Assembly: GCA_026770575.1 (NCBI GenBank)
Contig: MU657196.1
Coordinates: 189,780-221,811 of the forward strand
DNA length: 32,032 bases
Origin: Pelagophyceae sp. CCMP2097
Lineage: Eukaryota > Sar > Pelagophyceae
Direction: 5' to 3'
This document shows positions 19,089-29,874 of the stretch, in pieces (the stretch's first letter is position 1; each line of letters begins with the position of its first letter). The translations under genes were made by a program, and so were the position numbers. Under the pieces are notes generated by a model that saw nothing but the letters and a program-made list of their open reading frames with translations, did no database searches and was not told where the DNA came from.

Positions 19089-22000
19089 CTAGACGAGCTC
19101 GACGAAACCTCCTCTGTGCCACGGCGCGCCGGCGGCCGGCGGCGCGGCGTCGGCGGCGGCGGCGTCGTAGCGCAGCGTGATGACGCGCGCCGGGCAGCCC
19201 TGCAGGTACGCGCCCGGCGCCGCGCCCGACGGCGCTGCGCCAACGAGCTGCGCGCACGGGCCCAGGATGACGCCTAGGCGAAGCGGGTGTCTCCGAGCTA
19301 AGGGCGTCCGCGGAGCGGATCCTATGAGACGCATCACTCACCGTCCGGCACGGCGTCTCCCGCCCAGGTGATGGAGTGCGGGTGGAGGACTGCGTTGCGG
19401 CCGATTGATTTGCGTTGGAAGCGCATCTTTCCGTGCTCGTAGACGTGCGCGTCGTTGTACGAACCTAGAGCATGGTATGGGAGAAACGGTTCCGACCCTT
19501 TCGATGCAGCCCCGCCGACCCGGAAGGCGCACCCTCGTCGATGACGCAGCCGGCGTCTAGTTTGAGGAGGGCGTGGTCGTAGACGTCCACATGATTAATC
19601 AGCGCGTCCCAGTGCACGTCCGCGCCGTAGAACTTCAGATACGCATTCGCCAGCCTCGACCCGCGCACGAGAGGTAAGATGAGGTTGTTCAGGAAGAAGG
19701 TCATCATGAGGTACGGCGAGTACTCTATGAGAAAGCCGTCTGTCTGCCTCGCGGATTCGGCGTGATCGCGCATGTACAGCTTGACCCAAAGGTAGCGGTA
19801 GCACACCGCCATGCACGCCATGGCCAGAAACGCCAAAGGGCCCACGAGGAGCAGCGCTGCGCCGCGGCGGAGTGGAGGGCGCCAGGCGGTGCCTATTTTT
19901 ACATTCGTCTGCGCTTTCCAAGCACCCGCGGTCCACGTTTGCTCGAGCGTTCATCGACCCTCTCGATTGGTTGCCATTCTGCTGTGATGGTCTCCCGACG
20001 ACGCGGCTCGCTGGCCGTCGTTTCGAATGCCGGAGAGGTATTCTTCATCCTGGTAAAACCCCGCCGACCCATAAAAGGCTAAACAGGCAAGCTCGTAGCT
20101 CGGGATGAGGCAGACGAAGCCCAGGACGAAGAGCATCACGGCGCGCGTGAAGAGAGGCTGGACGTACCACCGCCAACTCCTACAAGGCGGCCCATCAAAG
20201 GCAATAGATGGGGGCCCAAAAAAGGCATGCTCCGATGAAAGGCAAGCACTCTTTGTTCATGGCCACCGGTGTCCCCGGTGCACCCTGTGCTCACGAATTT
20301 CCCTGAGGCACCCTCTGACGACTGTCATGACCGCCGTGCCAGGTTTACAAAACCAACGCGGCCCCCGTACCGCTTCGCCGCGTCGTCGCCGGCGGCGCGC
20401 ACGCTCAGCGGCTCGTAGGCGCGGCCCTCTGTCTTTGGCCGGCGTAGGACTTGCGATCGGTCTGCGTCGTCGCGTAGCGAGTCGCCTCGGCTCACGGGGG
20501 CTTTGTTTAGAGTGGCTCGTCCAAACCTGACCATCCCTGCATCGACGGAATCGCCCTCGTCGACCATGGTCTGCTGCGCCACGACGGCACCGGCCTCGAT
20601 TCGCGACCCGGCGCCGAGGCGTGCGACCAAGCCGACGGCGGCGTTCCTTCCCACGCGGATCCGTTGATATCTTCCATCATTCCCCGCGCAGTCCAAGACG
20701 CAGTCGGAGAGCATGGCGCCGTCGGATAAGGTGAGGAGGTCCGCCTCGGCGACGGAGACGGACTCTGACCCGATGAGGTTTGCACTCAGCGAGACCTTTG
20801 CCCCCAAAGCTCGGAGGAGCCAATTCGGGAGACAAGAGTTCTCCTCAAAGAGAATCCCGCCGTACTTGATCACCACCCTGTACCAGACGAACTCGACGAA
20901 CCAGACTCGGGCGCGGTGCCAGTCCGACTTTGCGACTAAAGAGCCGGCTTTCACGCGGCCGAGCAGGACCCACTTGTAGACGATCATCAGAATCGTTGTC
21001 ACCACCAGCGCCCAGAAATAAGTTAGCACCCAATAAGCAAGGTTGCGGTAGCGCCACGCCTCTGCCGACCAATGGAGAGCGTGGAGGACGACCTTTGAAG
21101 TGAGAGAAGAAGCCCACCAAGGGACGTACAACACCTCCAGCAGAAAAAACAATTTCATCAGCTCAAACCGCCACTCCGACTCCTCCTCCGACTCCTCCTC
21201 TTCTGAAGACGACGACTCTAAAGCCACCGCCTCAAAGGCCACCGCCTCAAGGTCCACGGCCTCGAACGTGCCCGCGTCCGCGTCAGAGGCCGCACCGCCG
21301 GCGGGGCCGCGCAGCGCGTTCGTCGTCGCGCCCGCGCCATGGCCGTGGCCATGGTGATGCGGGGCGTGTGACGAAACAGGGCGCTTCCGCGCGGGGCTCG
21401 AGTGGTAGACGGCCCGGGGGTCCAACGTCTGACCCGCCAAAGTACAGCATCCATGATCTAAAGTGCACCCCGCGCCGACGTCGCAGCCGGGCATGACCAC
21501 CGCCCCGTCCCGGACCTCGCAGCCGTCGCCGAGATGGACCGGCGCGAACCGCAAAACGCCGCCGGGCTCGAACGCGCGCGCGTAGACGTCACCTTCAAGC
21601 TGAGCTTTGGCCCCCACGTGGACCAGGTCGAATTCGCGGAGGAAGGTGGAGATCTTGGCGTAGCGCCAGTCGGCGAGGTCGGCGCCCATGAGGACGTAGA
21701 ACAAGTTGATGAGGAGAGTGTCTTCGATGAACACCCCAACGTAACCCTCCCACTGATCCAATACCCTGTCAACAAACCACCATCGGAGAAAGGCCAGCGA
21801 GCTTCGGTGCATCGTGCCCGCGCGGTAGCGGCCCACGACGAGCCACTTTGCCACCAGAGCCACTAGAGATAAAGAGACCATGAAGACGGGGATGACCAAC
21901 GGCACCAGCAAAGCCCCCACGACGCCGTTGGCCGTGCCGCGCTGGACGTACGCCCTGCGTTTGAGCGTGGCGTCGTCGTCTTTCGGGGTGCCGTCGTCGT

Positions 22001-25000
22001 CGTCTCTGAAGATTGAGGCTTCGAGGGCGAACGTTTTGCTACGCCACTGACCCCAAAGTCCGAAATGGTACGCCGGAATAATGGCCACCGAGACAAGCAC
22101 GAGGACAAGGAGCACGCCCAGGCCCTGCATCAAGTCAACAAAGCGCGCAGGCAAAAGGCCGCCGTGCGAGCAGCACTTTACATCCTCTGAAAGCACCGCC
22201 TCCACAGAAACCGCCTCCACACAACGCCCGTCCAGCGGCCCGTCTTCCAAGCGACGCACGGTGAACGTGTCGCCCACAAAGCCGCCGACGGCGACTTGCA
22301 CGACGTAGTCTACTAAAGACGGGACGGTGCTCGACATTAAGATTGTGAGGTCCAGGGCCACTTTCAACGCGCCCGCCTCGAGCACCCCCGCCAGCTCGCC
22401 GGCGTCCTGCGACGTCAGGCCAAACTCGGCGAGCGACGTACTCGCCCACGCCGCCGCGTCGCATGCCAGCGTCTCCGAGTCTTGGCCGAGGATGCGCTGG
22501 AGCTCGTGGTCCACGATAGAGCGAGCGTACGCCTTTTGCGCAACTTCCACCACCGCGTCCACCCACTCCGCACCCCCCGCGGCCTCGACCTCGATGGCGC
22601 GCGCCGTCTCGGCGACGAGGGATCGTGTGCGGACGTCGCCGTGGAACATGACGGTTGCTAAACGGAACGCGTCGTCCGCGTCGTACCGCGTCTGGCCCGC
22701 GTCCGCCGCCCCAGCCGCCGCGTCGGCCACGCGCTGCTCGAGATAAGACGCCCAGGGCGCGTCCAGGTCCAACCACGGCGCGGCCAGCGCCGCTGCCGCC
22801 GCCGCGTCGACTGGGGCCGGCTCGTCGCTCTTCTGCGACCAAGCAGTGACCAAGTCAAACACAACGGCGAGCCCGCCGCGCGCCTTTAAAGCGGCCGGGG
22901 CGGCGTCCCAGGCCAGGAAGGCGTCGCGCGTCGCGCGGCGCCTGATCTTGCCTAGCGCGAGACGGCGTGAGTGTTGGCGGTCTCAAAGAAGGGACCTCGC
23001 GGTTTGGTCCGTAGAATCTATCCGACGATCCCAAGCCCGTTTCGCGTCCGACGGCCTCCGCGTCTGCATCGGGCCTCTGCGATGCCGCCCACTGCTCTAG
23101 TTTTCACATGAGACGGGTTTCCCGAAGATGAACGCGGCGTCGCGCCGGACGTCGTCTTGGGAATCGTCTTCTCTCGCACCAAAACCACACGCTTCGGCGC
23201 CAGCCCGAGGGCGCGGCCGACGGCGCTGCGCGCGTGCTTGGCGACGTCGGCAGCCGTGGCCTCGGCGGCGCGGCGCATCTCTGCGACGACTACTAAGGCT
23301 TCCTCGTTGCCGTCGTCCACCGAGAACGCGGCAATGCACCCCGGCCGCAGAGCGTCGGGCAGCGCCTCTTGCGCGGCGACCTCGGCGTCCTCGGCGTAGT
23401 AATTCTTGCCGCAGACGATGATCATGTCTTTCAAACGGCCGCAGACGAAGAGGCGCCCTCCGCGCTCGAGGAAGCCTTCGTCGCCAGTCCGCAGATACTC
23501 GCGCCCGTCGTCCCGCGCCAGCTTCGCGCGGAACGTGCTGCGAGAAAGCTCCGGCTGGCCCCAGTAGCCTCTCGCTGCCGAAGGCGAGGAGATCCAGATT
23601 TCGCCCGTGGCACCCAGCGCCACCTCGGAGCACGTCTCAACGTCCACAATCTTAATCACCGCCAAAAGCTCAGTCCCGACGCACACCAGGTCCAGCCGCG
23701 CCTAAAGACGACGCGCAAACTCGAGGCACAACAAGGCACGTCTGCTGCTCCAGAGGCACCAAGGACGCACCTCTGCGACCGGGGGAAAGTTGCGCCTCGC
23801 GCCTCCGTCGCCTAGATGGACGCAGATGCTCGCGGCGACGACGTGCTCCGCGAGGCCGTAGGCAGGGACGACCATGGCGTCGAAGCCGTACGGGCGCAAA
23901 GCCTCGAAGAGCGCCTCGTACGTCACCGTCCGCACGCGCTCCGCCGCCGTCTCAATACCATGAATGCAAGAGAGGTCCAGGGCCCGGTCGCCGACAAAGT
24001 AGCCGCGGCCGCGGCTCAATACGCGCTTCGCGACGAGGCGGTACCTGTTCCCGAGGGGCGTCTTCCCAAAGGGCCTCGTCGTCGACGCTTCTTCGTCGGA
24101 AACTGCCCCTCACCCAAAGTCCGGCGAGGCCAGATACGTGGCGCGGTACTTGCTCGCGGCGATGAGCCAGAGCTCGGGCTGGGCGATGAAGGTTAAAGGC
24201 GACATGTATACAACCGCGTCGCCGCAAACGAACGGCGAGACGTGAGAATAGATGAGCCCCATGTCGTGATACCTAAAACGAAGGCACCCGCTGCGTCAGG
24301 CTTCGAGCCCCTGGAGCTCTCACGGATCACTCCAGGACTGCGTTTGCCGCGTAGTCTCTGCGTTTGCCGCGTAGTCGGTTTGCTATTCTCGGGCGCTGTC
24401 TGCACTGCGGCAGCCACGAGACGCACGTCAGCCGCTGCTCCGGCGGGAGGCCGCGCAGGTCCGCGCCGCGGCGGTTCGTCGGGATGATGATGCAGTTGAT
24501 GTTGTGCCACAGGTTCGAATGGTCGATGATGACCTGCGCGCGTCCGATATCAAAAGCACGTTCAAGTCTCGCATCTGGCAACTTAAGGCCCGCCGTATCC
24601 GGTCACCCAGGGCGGAGACCCGAGAGGCGCGCACGCCCTTTGGGTCGCCCGTGGAGCCGGACGTGAACTGGAGAAAGGCAACGTCCGAGCCCGCGGCCGC
24701 GTCGAGCGCGGCCTCGTCGCCGAGCGGCGGTGCGGACTGCAGCCCTGCCCAGGACAAAGCGCCGGATAGCGAAAACGCGGTACTTGCGCCGTCGACGCGC
24801 AGGGCCTCTGTGTTGCGCCACGAAAGGCCTTTAGGCCAGTTGTACGCCAACGCCGTCGTCGCGCGCAGCAGGCTCACGCGCGAGTCGGCGAGGCACAGCG
24901 AAGCGCCGCAGGCCGCCTGGACGAGGCGCAGCTTCTCCAGCGCCGGCGCCATTTTGGACGGGTCCGGCGGGTAGCTACAAAGCGGGGGTTGCGGCGTGGT

Positions 25001-25532
25001 CGTCCCAAGGCGCGGCCGCGACCTCCGTCGCGATTGCTCAGACGCGCGCCGCTTTCGACGCGCGCCAAGCGATACGCCTCGACGCCGGGCTGATACACGG
25101 GGACGGCGATGACGCCCGCGCGCAGGCACCTGCGGTTGCCGCGTGGGGCGCGGCTCGTGCCGCGGATGTCAAGCGATTCAACGTACGCCCAAAACGCGAC
25201 GAAAAACGCGCTCCCCGGCGCGTAGCACAGCAAGACGCGGTCGCCCGGTTCCGCGTCCCGGAGGAGCACGGCGGCGACGCGTCCGGCGCGGTCCCATAGC
25301 TGTGCAAACGAGAGCTGCGTCGTCTCGTGGCCTTTATCATCTAACCACGTCAGAAAGACCTGGCGTGGCTCCCGTCGAAGAAAAGACCGGACCGAAGCGG
25401 CGCGCGAGGGCCGTCCGCTCCCTTGTTCAAGCGCACCTCGGCATCGTGTTCCTGGACCGTCCTCTTGGCCTGGTCCAGGACTCCCGCCGCATCGCTGTAA
25501 GGCTTCCACCAATTCGGCTTGACGGATCCCAT
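19089..25532 (-). CDS. Fatty acyl-AMP ligase - carrier - Pls-type membrane/hexapeptide fusion protein
   Basis: Thirteen exons join in frame to about 1725 aa: 25532-25437, 25359-25187, 25129-25097, 24974-24635, 24533-24406, 24272-24114, 24044-23822, 23701-23146, 22951-20371, 20179-19959, 19892-19533, 19464-19342, 19273-19089. Residues 1 to about 580 are a FAAL: AGVIAVPVYPPDPSK, FLQFTSGSTGDPKG, SWLPQYHDMGLIY, PAYGLAEH, YLRTGDEGFL, GRLKDMIIVCGKNYYAEDAE and TTSG|KIRRR. It should make acyl-AMP from a fatty acid. A carrier-like domain follows (LAEFGLTSQDAGELAG, Ser near 749 as pantetheine site). The rest alternates about six membrane helices with left-handed hexapeptide repeats (LGDGCEVRDGAVVMPGCDVGAG), the architecture of the terminal module of epsilon-polylysine synthetase/PosA-type enzymes. 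No amino-acid adenylation domain is seen. The GC donor at 23145 and the exon 10 end (19959) are the least certain edges. Confidence 0.88.
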
Positions 25533-26015
25533 GGACGCCTTTCGGATACCGGATTCCTGGCGCCGCAGGCGCAGCGGCGCGGCGCGCAGAGCCGCGAAGA
25601 AGAACAGACTTCTGAAAAGTGTTCCAACTTGAATTTCGCCGTCGGAAGAACTTTCGGGTGCAAATCTAACCCCTTTTGGGCCAGCCCCACCCAGGGTGGA
25701 TCTTAAGCAAGCAACCCCTCACTTTTCTTAACTGGCTCCTGGCACTGGGACCGGAATTCCCTTTTGCCAGGGCATACGTCAGTGACAGATGGTGTCATAT
25801 TTTCATGTCAACAGCCGCCCCTTGATGTGGAGTCTCGGCCGCTTCTTGGATCAAGTGGTTTTTCACCCCTTTGGGCTCGCCCACCCAGGGTAAAACTGAG
25901 CCCGCATCCGGCCGCCTCGATGTTCAACCGACGCGCGACGTCTCCGGGGCCTCTGGGTCGGCATGGGCCACGGGAGCGGGGTTTAAGTTACCCGATTGGC
26001 CTCTTGGGGAATTAC
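25533..26015. other. Intergenic region with a short direct repeat
   Basis: No gene is seen between the SAM-protein stop and the FAAL-fusion start, both minus strand. A sequence of about 26 bp ending CCACCCAGGGT occurs at 25670-25697 and again at 25866-25891 with a few differences. Part of the first copy, CCCAGGGTGGATCTT, also occurs near 5849-5863 beyond the light-harvesting gene. The FAAL-fusion promoter should lie here. Confidence 0.5.
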
Positions 26016-26694
26016 TTAGTAGCAGTTGGTGCCGGAATCGTCGTCTTTTGGTCGCAAAGCGCGGTTCACGTGGTGCATCAGCTTGCGCCTAAGCGGAGCG
26101 TCCGCGACGTGGGTGCCACGCGGCGAGGCACACAACGCACTTTTCGAGTTTGCGCATCCCGAGGGCGTCCAGGTCCGCGTCCGTGATCCTACGCAGCCGC
26201 TCAAAAAGGCGTCTATACAAGAGCGGCATTACTTGGCGAGCATCTTCGCGTCGCCTAGGCGTGTCGCAAAGTCGACGCCGGCGAGGGGTTGCAAAGGCGC
26301 GCGTCTACGTTCCCAGACGTACAGAAGCCCGCTTTATCAAAGTCGGCGATATAGTCTGCGAGGTTGATCCTGCGCAGCAGCGCGGGCACGTCGACGTCGG
26401 GCCGCTTCGCGCCGGGCGACCTACGGGGCCGGGCGTGGAGCACTGTCCAACGTGGAGCGCCCTCCGGCGGACGCGCATCTCCGACGTGGGCGGCCTTCCG
26501 GCGCGCCGGTGCACCGAAAGGCCCTTTGCCGAATATGGCGGGCCGCGCTCTTGCGCGCGTGCATTTGGTTCCGAGTGGGTCGTATACCATGTGGGTACTT
26601 ACGTCGCCATCGAGGTGAAGATGCCGCACGTGCCGCCGCCGTCGGCGATGACCACCTCCTCGGGCTCCTCGACGTGCGTCCAGGAGCACGACAT
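26016..26694 (-). CDS. Small SAM (sterile alpha motif) domain protein
   Basis: Exons 26694-26603, 26420-26323, 26254-26233, 26188-26141 and 26088-26016 join in frame to 110 aa. The SAM domain appears only after splicing: VPALLRRINLADYIADFDKA, then GFCDAKMLAKITDADLDALG and MRKLEKRKLMHHVNRAL, with the usual Tyr/Phe core, the TDADLxxLG turn and the long last helix. SAM domains mediate protein-protein (sometimes RNA) contacts; nothing else is in this protein except a short N-terminus (MSCSWTHVEEPEEVVIADGG). Exon 3 is a 22-base micro-exon. Donors GTAAGT, GTACGT, GTAATG and GTGCGT all have TAG acceptors. The function is unknown. Confidence 0.85.
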
Positions 26695-27503
26695 GGCGGC
26701 GGCGCGCGCGAAGGAAACGCGCCGCAAAGGTAAACGGGCGCGTATAAAAATACAAAAATTTGATCGCCGAAACAAGTGCAAGATTTGGGCGATTGAACCC
26801 TCGAGTTTTACTCTTCCCGAGTCGCGCACGGCTTCGCGACGGCGCTTTTACTCATTAGGAGATAGAGTCGCTGGACAGAATAAGCGAAAATACAAGGCTT
26901 ATTGAGCCTTAAGGTAATTTATAAACTCCTTTTCGGGTACTTATTGAGATATTGTGACGATTTGATGACGAACGATGGGGCATTCTATAGGACGTGTTTT
27001 TAGATGATTGCGCTCGCAACCGCTCTGGAAGTCGGTGGCATGGCGTTGGCAACGCACAGGCCCGTCTTCTTGGCTCTCTAGAGGCACGTATAGGCACGTA
27101 TAGGCTCTCTAGAAGCACCCACACGGGAATGACAAGTCTTTTGATAAAATGTCGGAACGGTGTGCCCGCAAGGTCGATTCCGGCTAGAGATTGCCCATGG
27201 CTACCTCTTGCCGCGATTGAGGACACACCGTTCGACGATTTGACCGAGTTACGACCATAGCCGCCTTGGTGGTCTTGTAGGGGCGCGCAGGGCCCCAAGA
27301 GCAATTTTTTTGGTGCTTCGCAGAGACCAGACACGAGGTCGTACGATGGCACCGAAATCAGCTCCATAGCTTCCACTGTCAGCGCAAGCAAGGCGTCCCA
27401 AGTTGCATATTTTTATGTGCGAGGTCAATGTATTTTCGGCTTATTCTGCCCGATAGTGTTTCACAGTGCGGAGGGTATCGTCCGTCGCGCCTGTGATCTG
27501 TCC
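26695..27503. other. AT-richer divergent intergenic region
   Basis: This region separates the divergent starts of the SAM-domain gene (minus) and the JmjC gene (plus) and is clearly less GC-rich than the flanking genes. Short direct repeats (TAGGCACGTA twice, CTCTCTAGA-type strings flanking them) lie near 27070-27115. The drop in GC hints at inserted or non-coding DNA. An unassigned ORF inside it is listed separately. Confidence 0.45.
26909..27367 (-). CDS. Unassigned 152-codon ORF
   Basis: Open from ATG 27367 (MELISVPSYDLVSGLCEAPK) to a stop at 26909, with a hydrophobic stretch near residue 90 (FIKRLVIPVWVLLESLYVPI) and a basic, Ser/Arg-rich end. Codon use is AT-richer than in the neighbouring genes. 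No family is recognised. It could be a relic of a mobile element, part of a divergent promoter, or chance; its composition is the only reason to list it. Confidence 0.2.
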   Translation of the reverse strand: MELISVPSYDLVSGLCEAPKKLLLGPCAPLQDHQGGYGRNSVKSSNGVSSIAARGSHGQSLAGIDLAGTPFRHFIKRLVIPVWVLLESLYVPIRASREPRRRACALPTPCHRLPERLRAQSSKNTSYRMPHRSSSNRHNISISTRKGVYKLP

Positions 27504-29538
27504 ATGATGCGCGTCGTGGAGACGGCGTCGTCGGGCGATGTCGACGTCGAAGATTTCGGCCTGGCGCAGCTGCTGGCTCCGATGCCGTTGGAAACCTTTC
27601 TGGAGTCGCATTGGCGGAAGACGCCGCTCGTGATCCGCGGCGAATCAAAAGACCGCTTCGCCGAAATCCTCCAAGCCGTCGGCGGCGGCAACGTTGAACT
27701 CCTCTGCGCCAACACGGCCTCGGAGAAGATCTTCTGCTGGGTCCGACCAGCGTCGAAGAATCAGCGATCCCGGACCGTCGACGACCCGCGAGCGGCAGCA
27801 GAGAGGCGCCCGGGGAGAGGCGAGCCAGGGGACATTCACGCCGTCGTCGTATGCTTGGCAGAGGGAGCGTCATGGACCACCGTCGCACACGTCGCACACA
27901 TCGTCGCACATCGTCGCACCGTCGTACCGTCGGACCGTCAGGTAAAAGCCCCAGACGGCCGCACGCTGCGCTCCGTCGAGCTCGACGACCCGCGCGGCGC
28001 CGGCGCGCTTCACGCCGCCGGGTAAGCGGCGACTGGGGCCTTGGCGTCTCAGAGACACACTGCCGCCGAGGGCGACGCCGTCTCTCGGGCCCGGACGTGC
28101 GCGCATAGGCACGCGATCTACTGCCGCGCGCCCGAGGGTCTGGAGGATTCGTTGGTGTCTGCGCTTTTAAATGACACGGACCTGGGCCTCGGTGAGGGCT
28201 CGCTGGCGGCGCGCGGCGAGGTCGAAATGTTTTGCGCCAAGCAAGGCCACCAAACGCCAAAGCACTTTGATTTCCAGGAGAACTTTACGCTGCAGCTGCA
28301 GGGGTCCAAGACGTGGCATCTGTCGCATTCGGGGATTGCGAATCCCTTAAGGGCGGATTCGTCGCACTTTGACGACACCAGCGTGTTTGAAGACCAGTCC
28401 AAGGCGCGCAGCCTTGACGGCCCGCCGGGCAACGGCGCGGACGGCGCGACAGATGTCGCGGCCGCCGAGGAGACGGCCACGCAGGGCAAGAAGAAGAAGC
28501 GCGCGGGCGACGGTGGGGCCGCGCGGAAGCGCCCAAAGGCCGCGCCGAGCGCCCTGGCGCCGGGCGCGCCGTGCACGGTCACGCTCCACGCCGGCGACGC
28601 GCTCTACTTCCCGGCGGGCGCGTGCCGAGCCGCGCCGGAGACGGGAAACCCAGGCACGACGGCGGGCGCTCCCGGGGCGCTCGCCTCGACCGTCAAAGGC
28701 CATTTTAGGTACCACGCGGTGGACTCGAACGCGGACGACAACATGTCGCTGAACGTTTCGTTGATGGGTCCCAACTGGGCCGACGTCGTCTCCGCGGCGG
28801 TGCGCCACGCCATGCTTACAAGGCTGGAATTCCGCGAGGGCGTGTCGCACCGAAACGCCGAGGAGACGATGTCGCGGCTGTGTGTTAGCCGCGCCCGCCT
28901 CGGCAAGCCCGGAAAAGTTACGGCAAGGACGGTCGTAGAGATGCCATAATCCCCACTTTAGGCTGTCTACGCTCCGCGACGACGTCGTCCCGCTGCTCAC
29001 GGCGCGGCGGCTCCTCCCGCCGGCGCTGCGTGACGCGACGCGGCGCGGCGGCGCGGCGGCGAGCGACGAGGAGGAGGAGGACGGGGGCGACGACGGCGAC
29101 GAGGACGGGGGCGACGAGGACGGGGGCGACGACGGCGAGGAGGAGGAGGAGGATGATTCGTCGTCCGAGGAGGCCGATGATTTTATCGATGTGTCGACGT
29201 TTGAGGCTTCGCCGGCGGCGGCGGCGGAGCTGGCGGCGGCGCGGGGTCCGTCGCTCCCGGTCAACCCTTTCGCGCACATCACGTCGCTCGCCGATTCGCG
29301 CACGGCGGTCAACGTGCTCTTCGGCGGCACCGTTTCGTTGGAGTCGGCGCTGCGCGTCGAGCTGAAGCTGTCGCCGGCGACGCACGCCCTACTCCACGGC
29401 GGCGCCGCGTTCCTCTACGTCGGCGGAAAGCGCCACCTCCGCCGCGCCGCGCCGGGCGTCGACGCGGCCGACTGGGCGCGCCTCATTTCGGCGTTGATGC
29501 ACTTTGGCTTTGTGACGCTGCCTGAGGTCGCCACGTAA
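27504..29538 (+). CDS. JmjC/cupin 2-oxoglutarate oxygenase, ribosomal-oxygenase (NO66/MINA53/YcfD) type
   Basis: Exons 27504-27740, 27942-28021, 28109-28621, 28709-28879 and 28962-29538 join to 525 aa. The N-terminal block LLAPMPLETFLESHWRKTPL is typical of the Cupin_4 oxygenases. The core reads HAIYCRAPEGLEDSL, then QTPKHFDFQENFTLQLQGSKTW, where H-F-D supplies two iron ligands. ALYFPAGA|YHAVDSNADD supplies the distal His only after an in-frame intron (28622-28708) is removed. A long Asp/Glu/Gly run (residues about 365-400) precedes a C-terminal winged-helix-like region (HALLHGGAAFLYVGGKRHL). Relatives hydroxylate His or Arg in ribosomal proteins using Fe(II) and 2-oxoglutarate; the substrate here is unknown. 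Start at the first of two adjacent ATGs. The last donor (CT|GTGTGT) is chosen because it alone keeps frame with the TTTAG acceptor. Confidence 0.87.
27870..27941 (+). repeat. Short degenerate tandem repeat at the end of JmjC intron 1
   Basis: The last 70 bases of the 201-bp intron consist of loosely repeated 9-11-bp units of the form CGTCGCACA/CGTCGTACC, ending at the CAG acceptor. The repeat lacks a pyrimidine tract, although the acceptor is well supported by the joined protein. Confidence 0.6.
28622..28708 (+). other. Probable in-frame intron (87 bp) within the JmjC catalytic domain
   Basis: Begins GTGCCG and ends TTTTAG, phase 2 at both ends, 29 codons long with no stop in frame. Read through, the domain would be LYFPAGACRAAPETG, with no histidine in the expected place. 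Spliced, it becomes LYFPAGAYHAVDSNADD, which matches the family pattern G-x-x-H-x-V followed by a Ser-rich strand (MSLNVSL). Confidence 0.82.
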
Positions 29539-29874
29539 AGCATCGTGCTTGCTCTCTGACGCTCCCCGCCTGCGCTTCCGCCGAGCTTTGGCTGCGAGGC
29601 ACGCGCGTGTAATTTGGGAACACGAGACTGGCCGCAGTGATTCATGAGGGTGTTAGGAATGTATGCCAAATTCTGCTTCGCTGAACCGCACAACGGCTCA
29701 GCATCAGTCTCCAAGGTGGGCTCCAAGGTGGGCTGAGGGTGGGACGGCCTTCGCGCCCCCGCGCGCCCCCGGGAGCGCTTCGCGCGATGCGGGCGCCGCT
29801 GCGTGGTCTTTGAGTGCGCCTGCGTCTTTGAGTGCGCCTGTTTAGGCGCCTGCGGTCGCGGCTGCACTGCCGCC

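Noticed and set aside
27870..27941. CRISPR-like array
   Set aside because: Units are short, degenerate and unspaced, and lie at the end of a eukaryotic intron; no cas-type genes are present.
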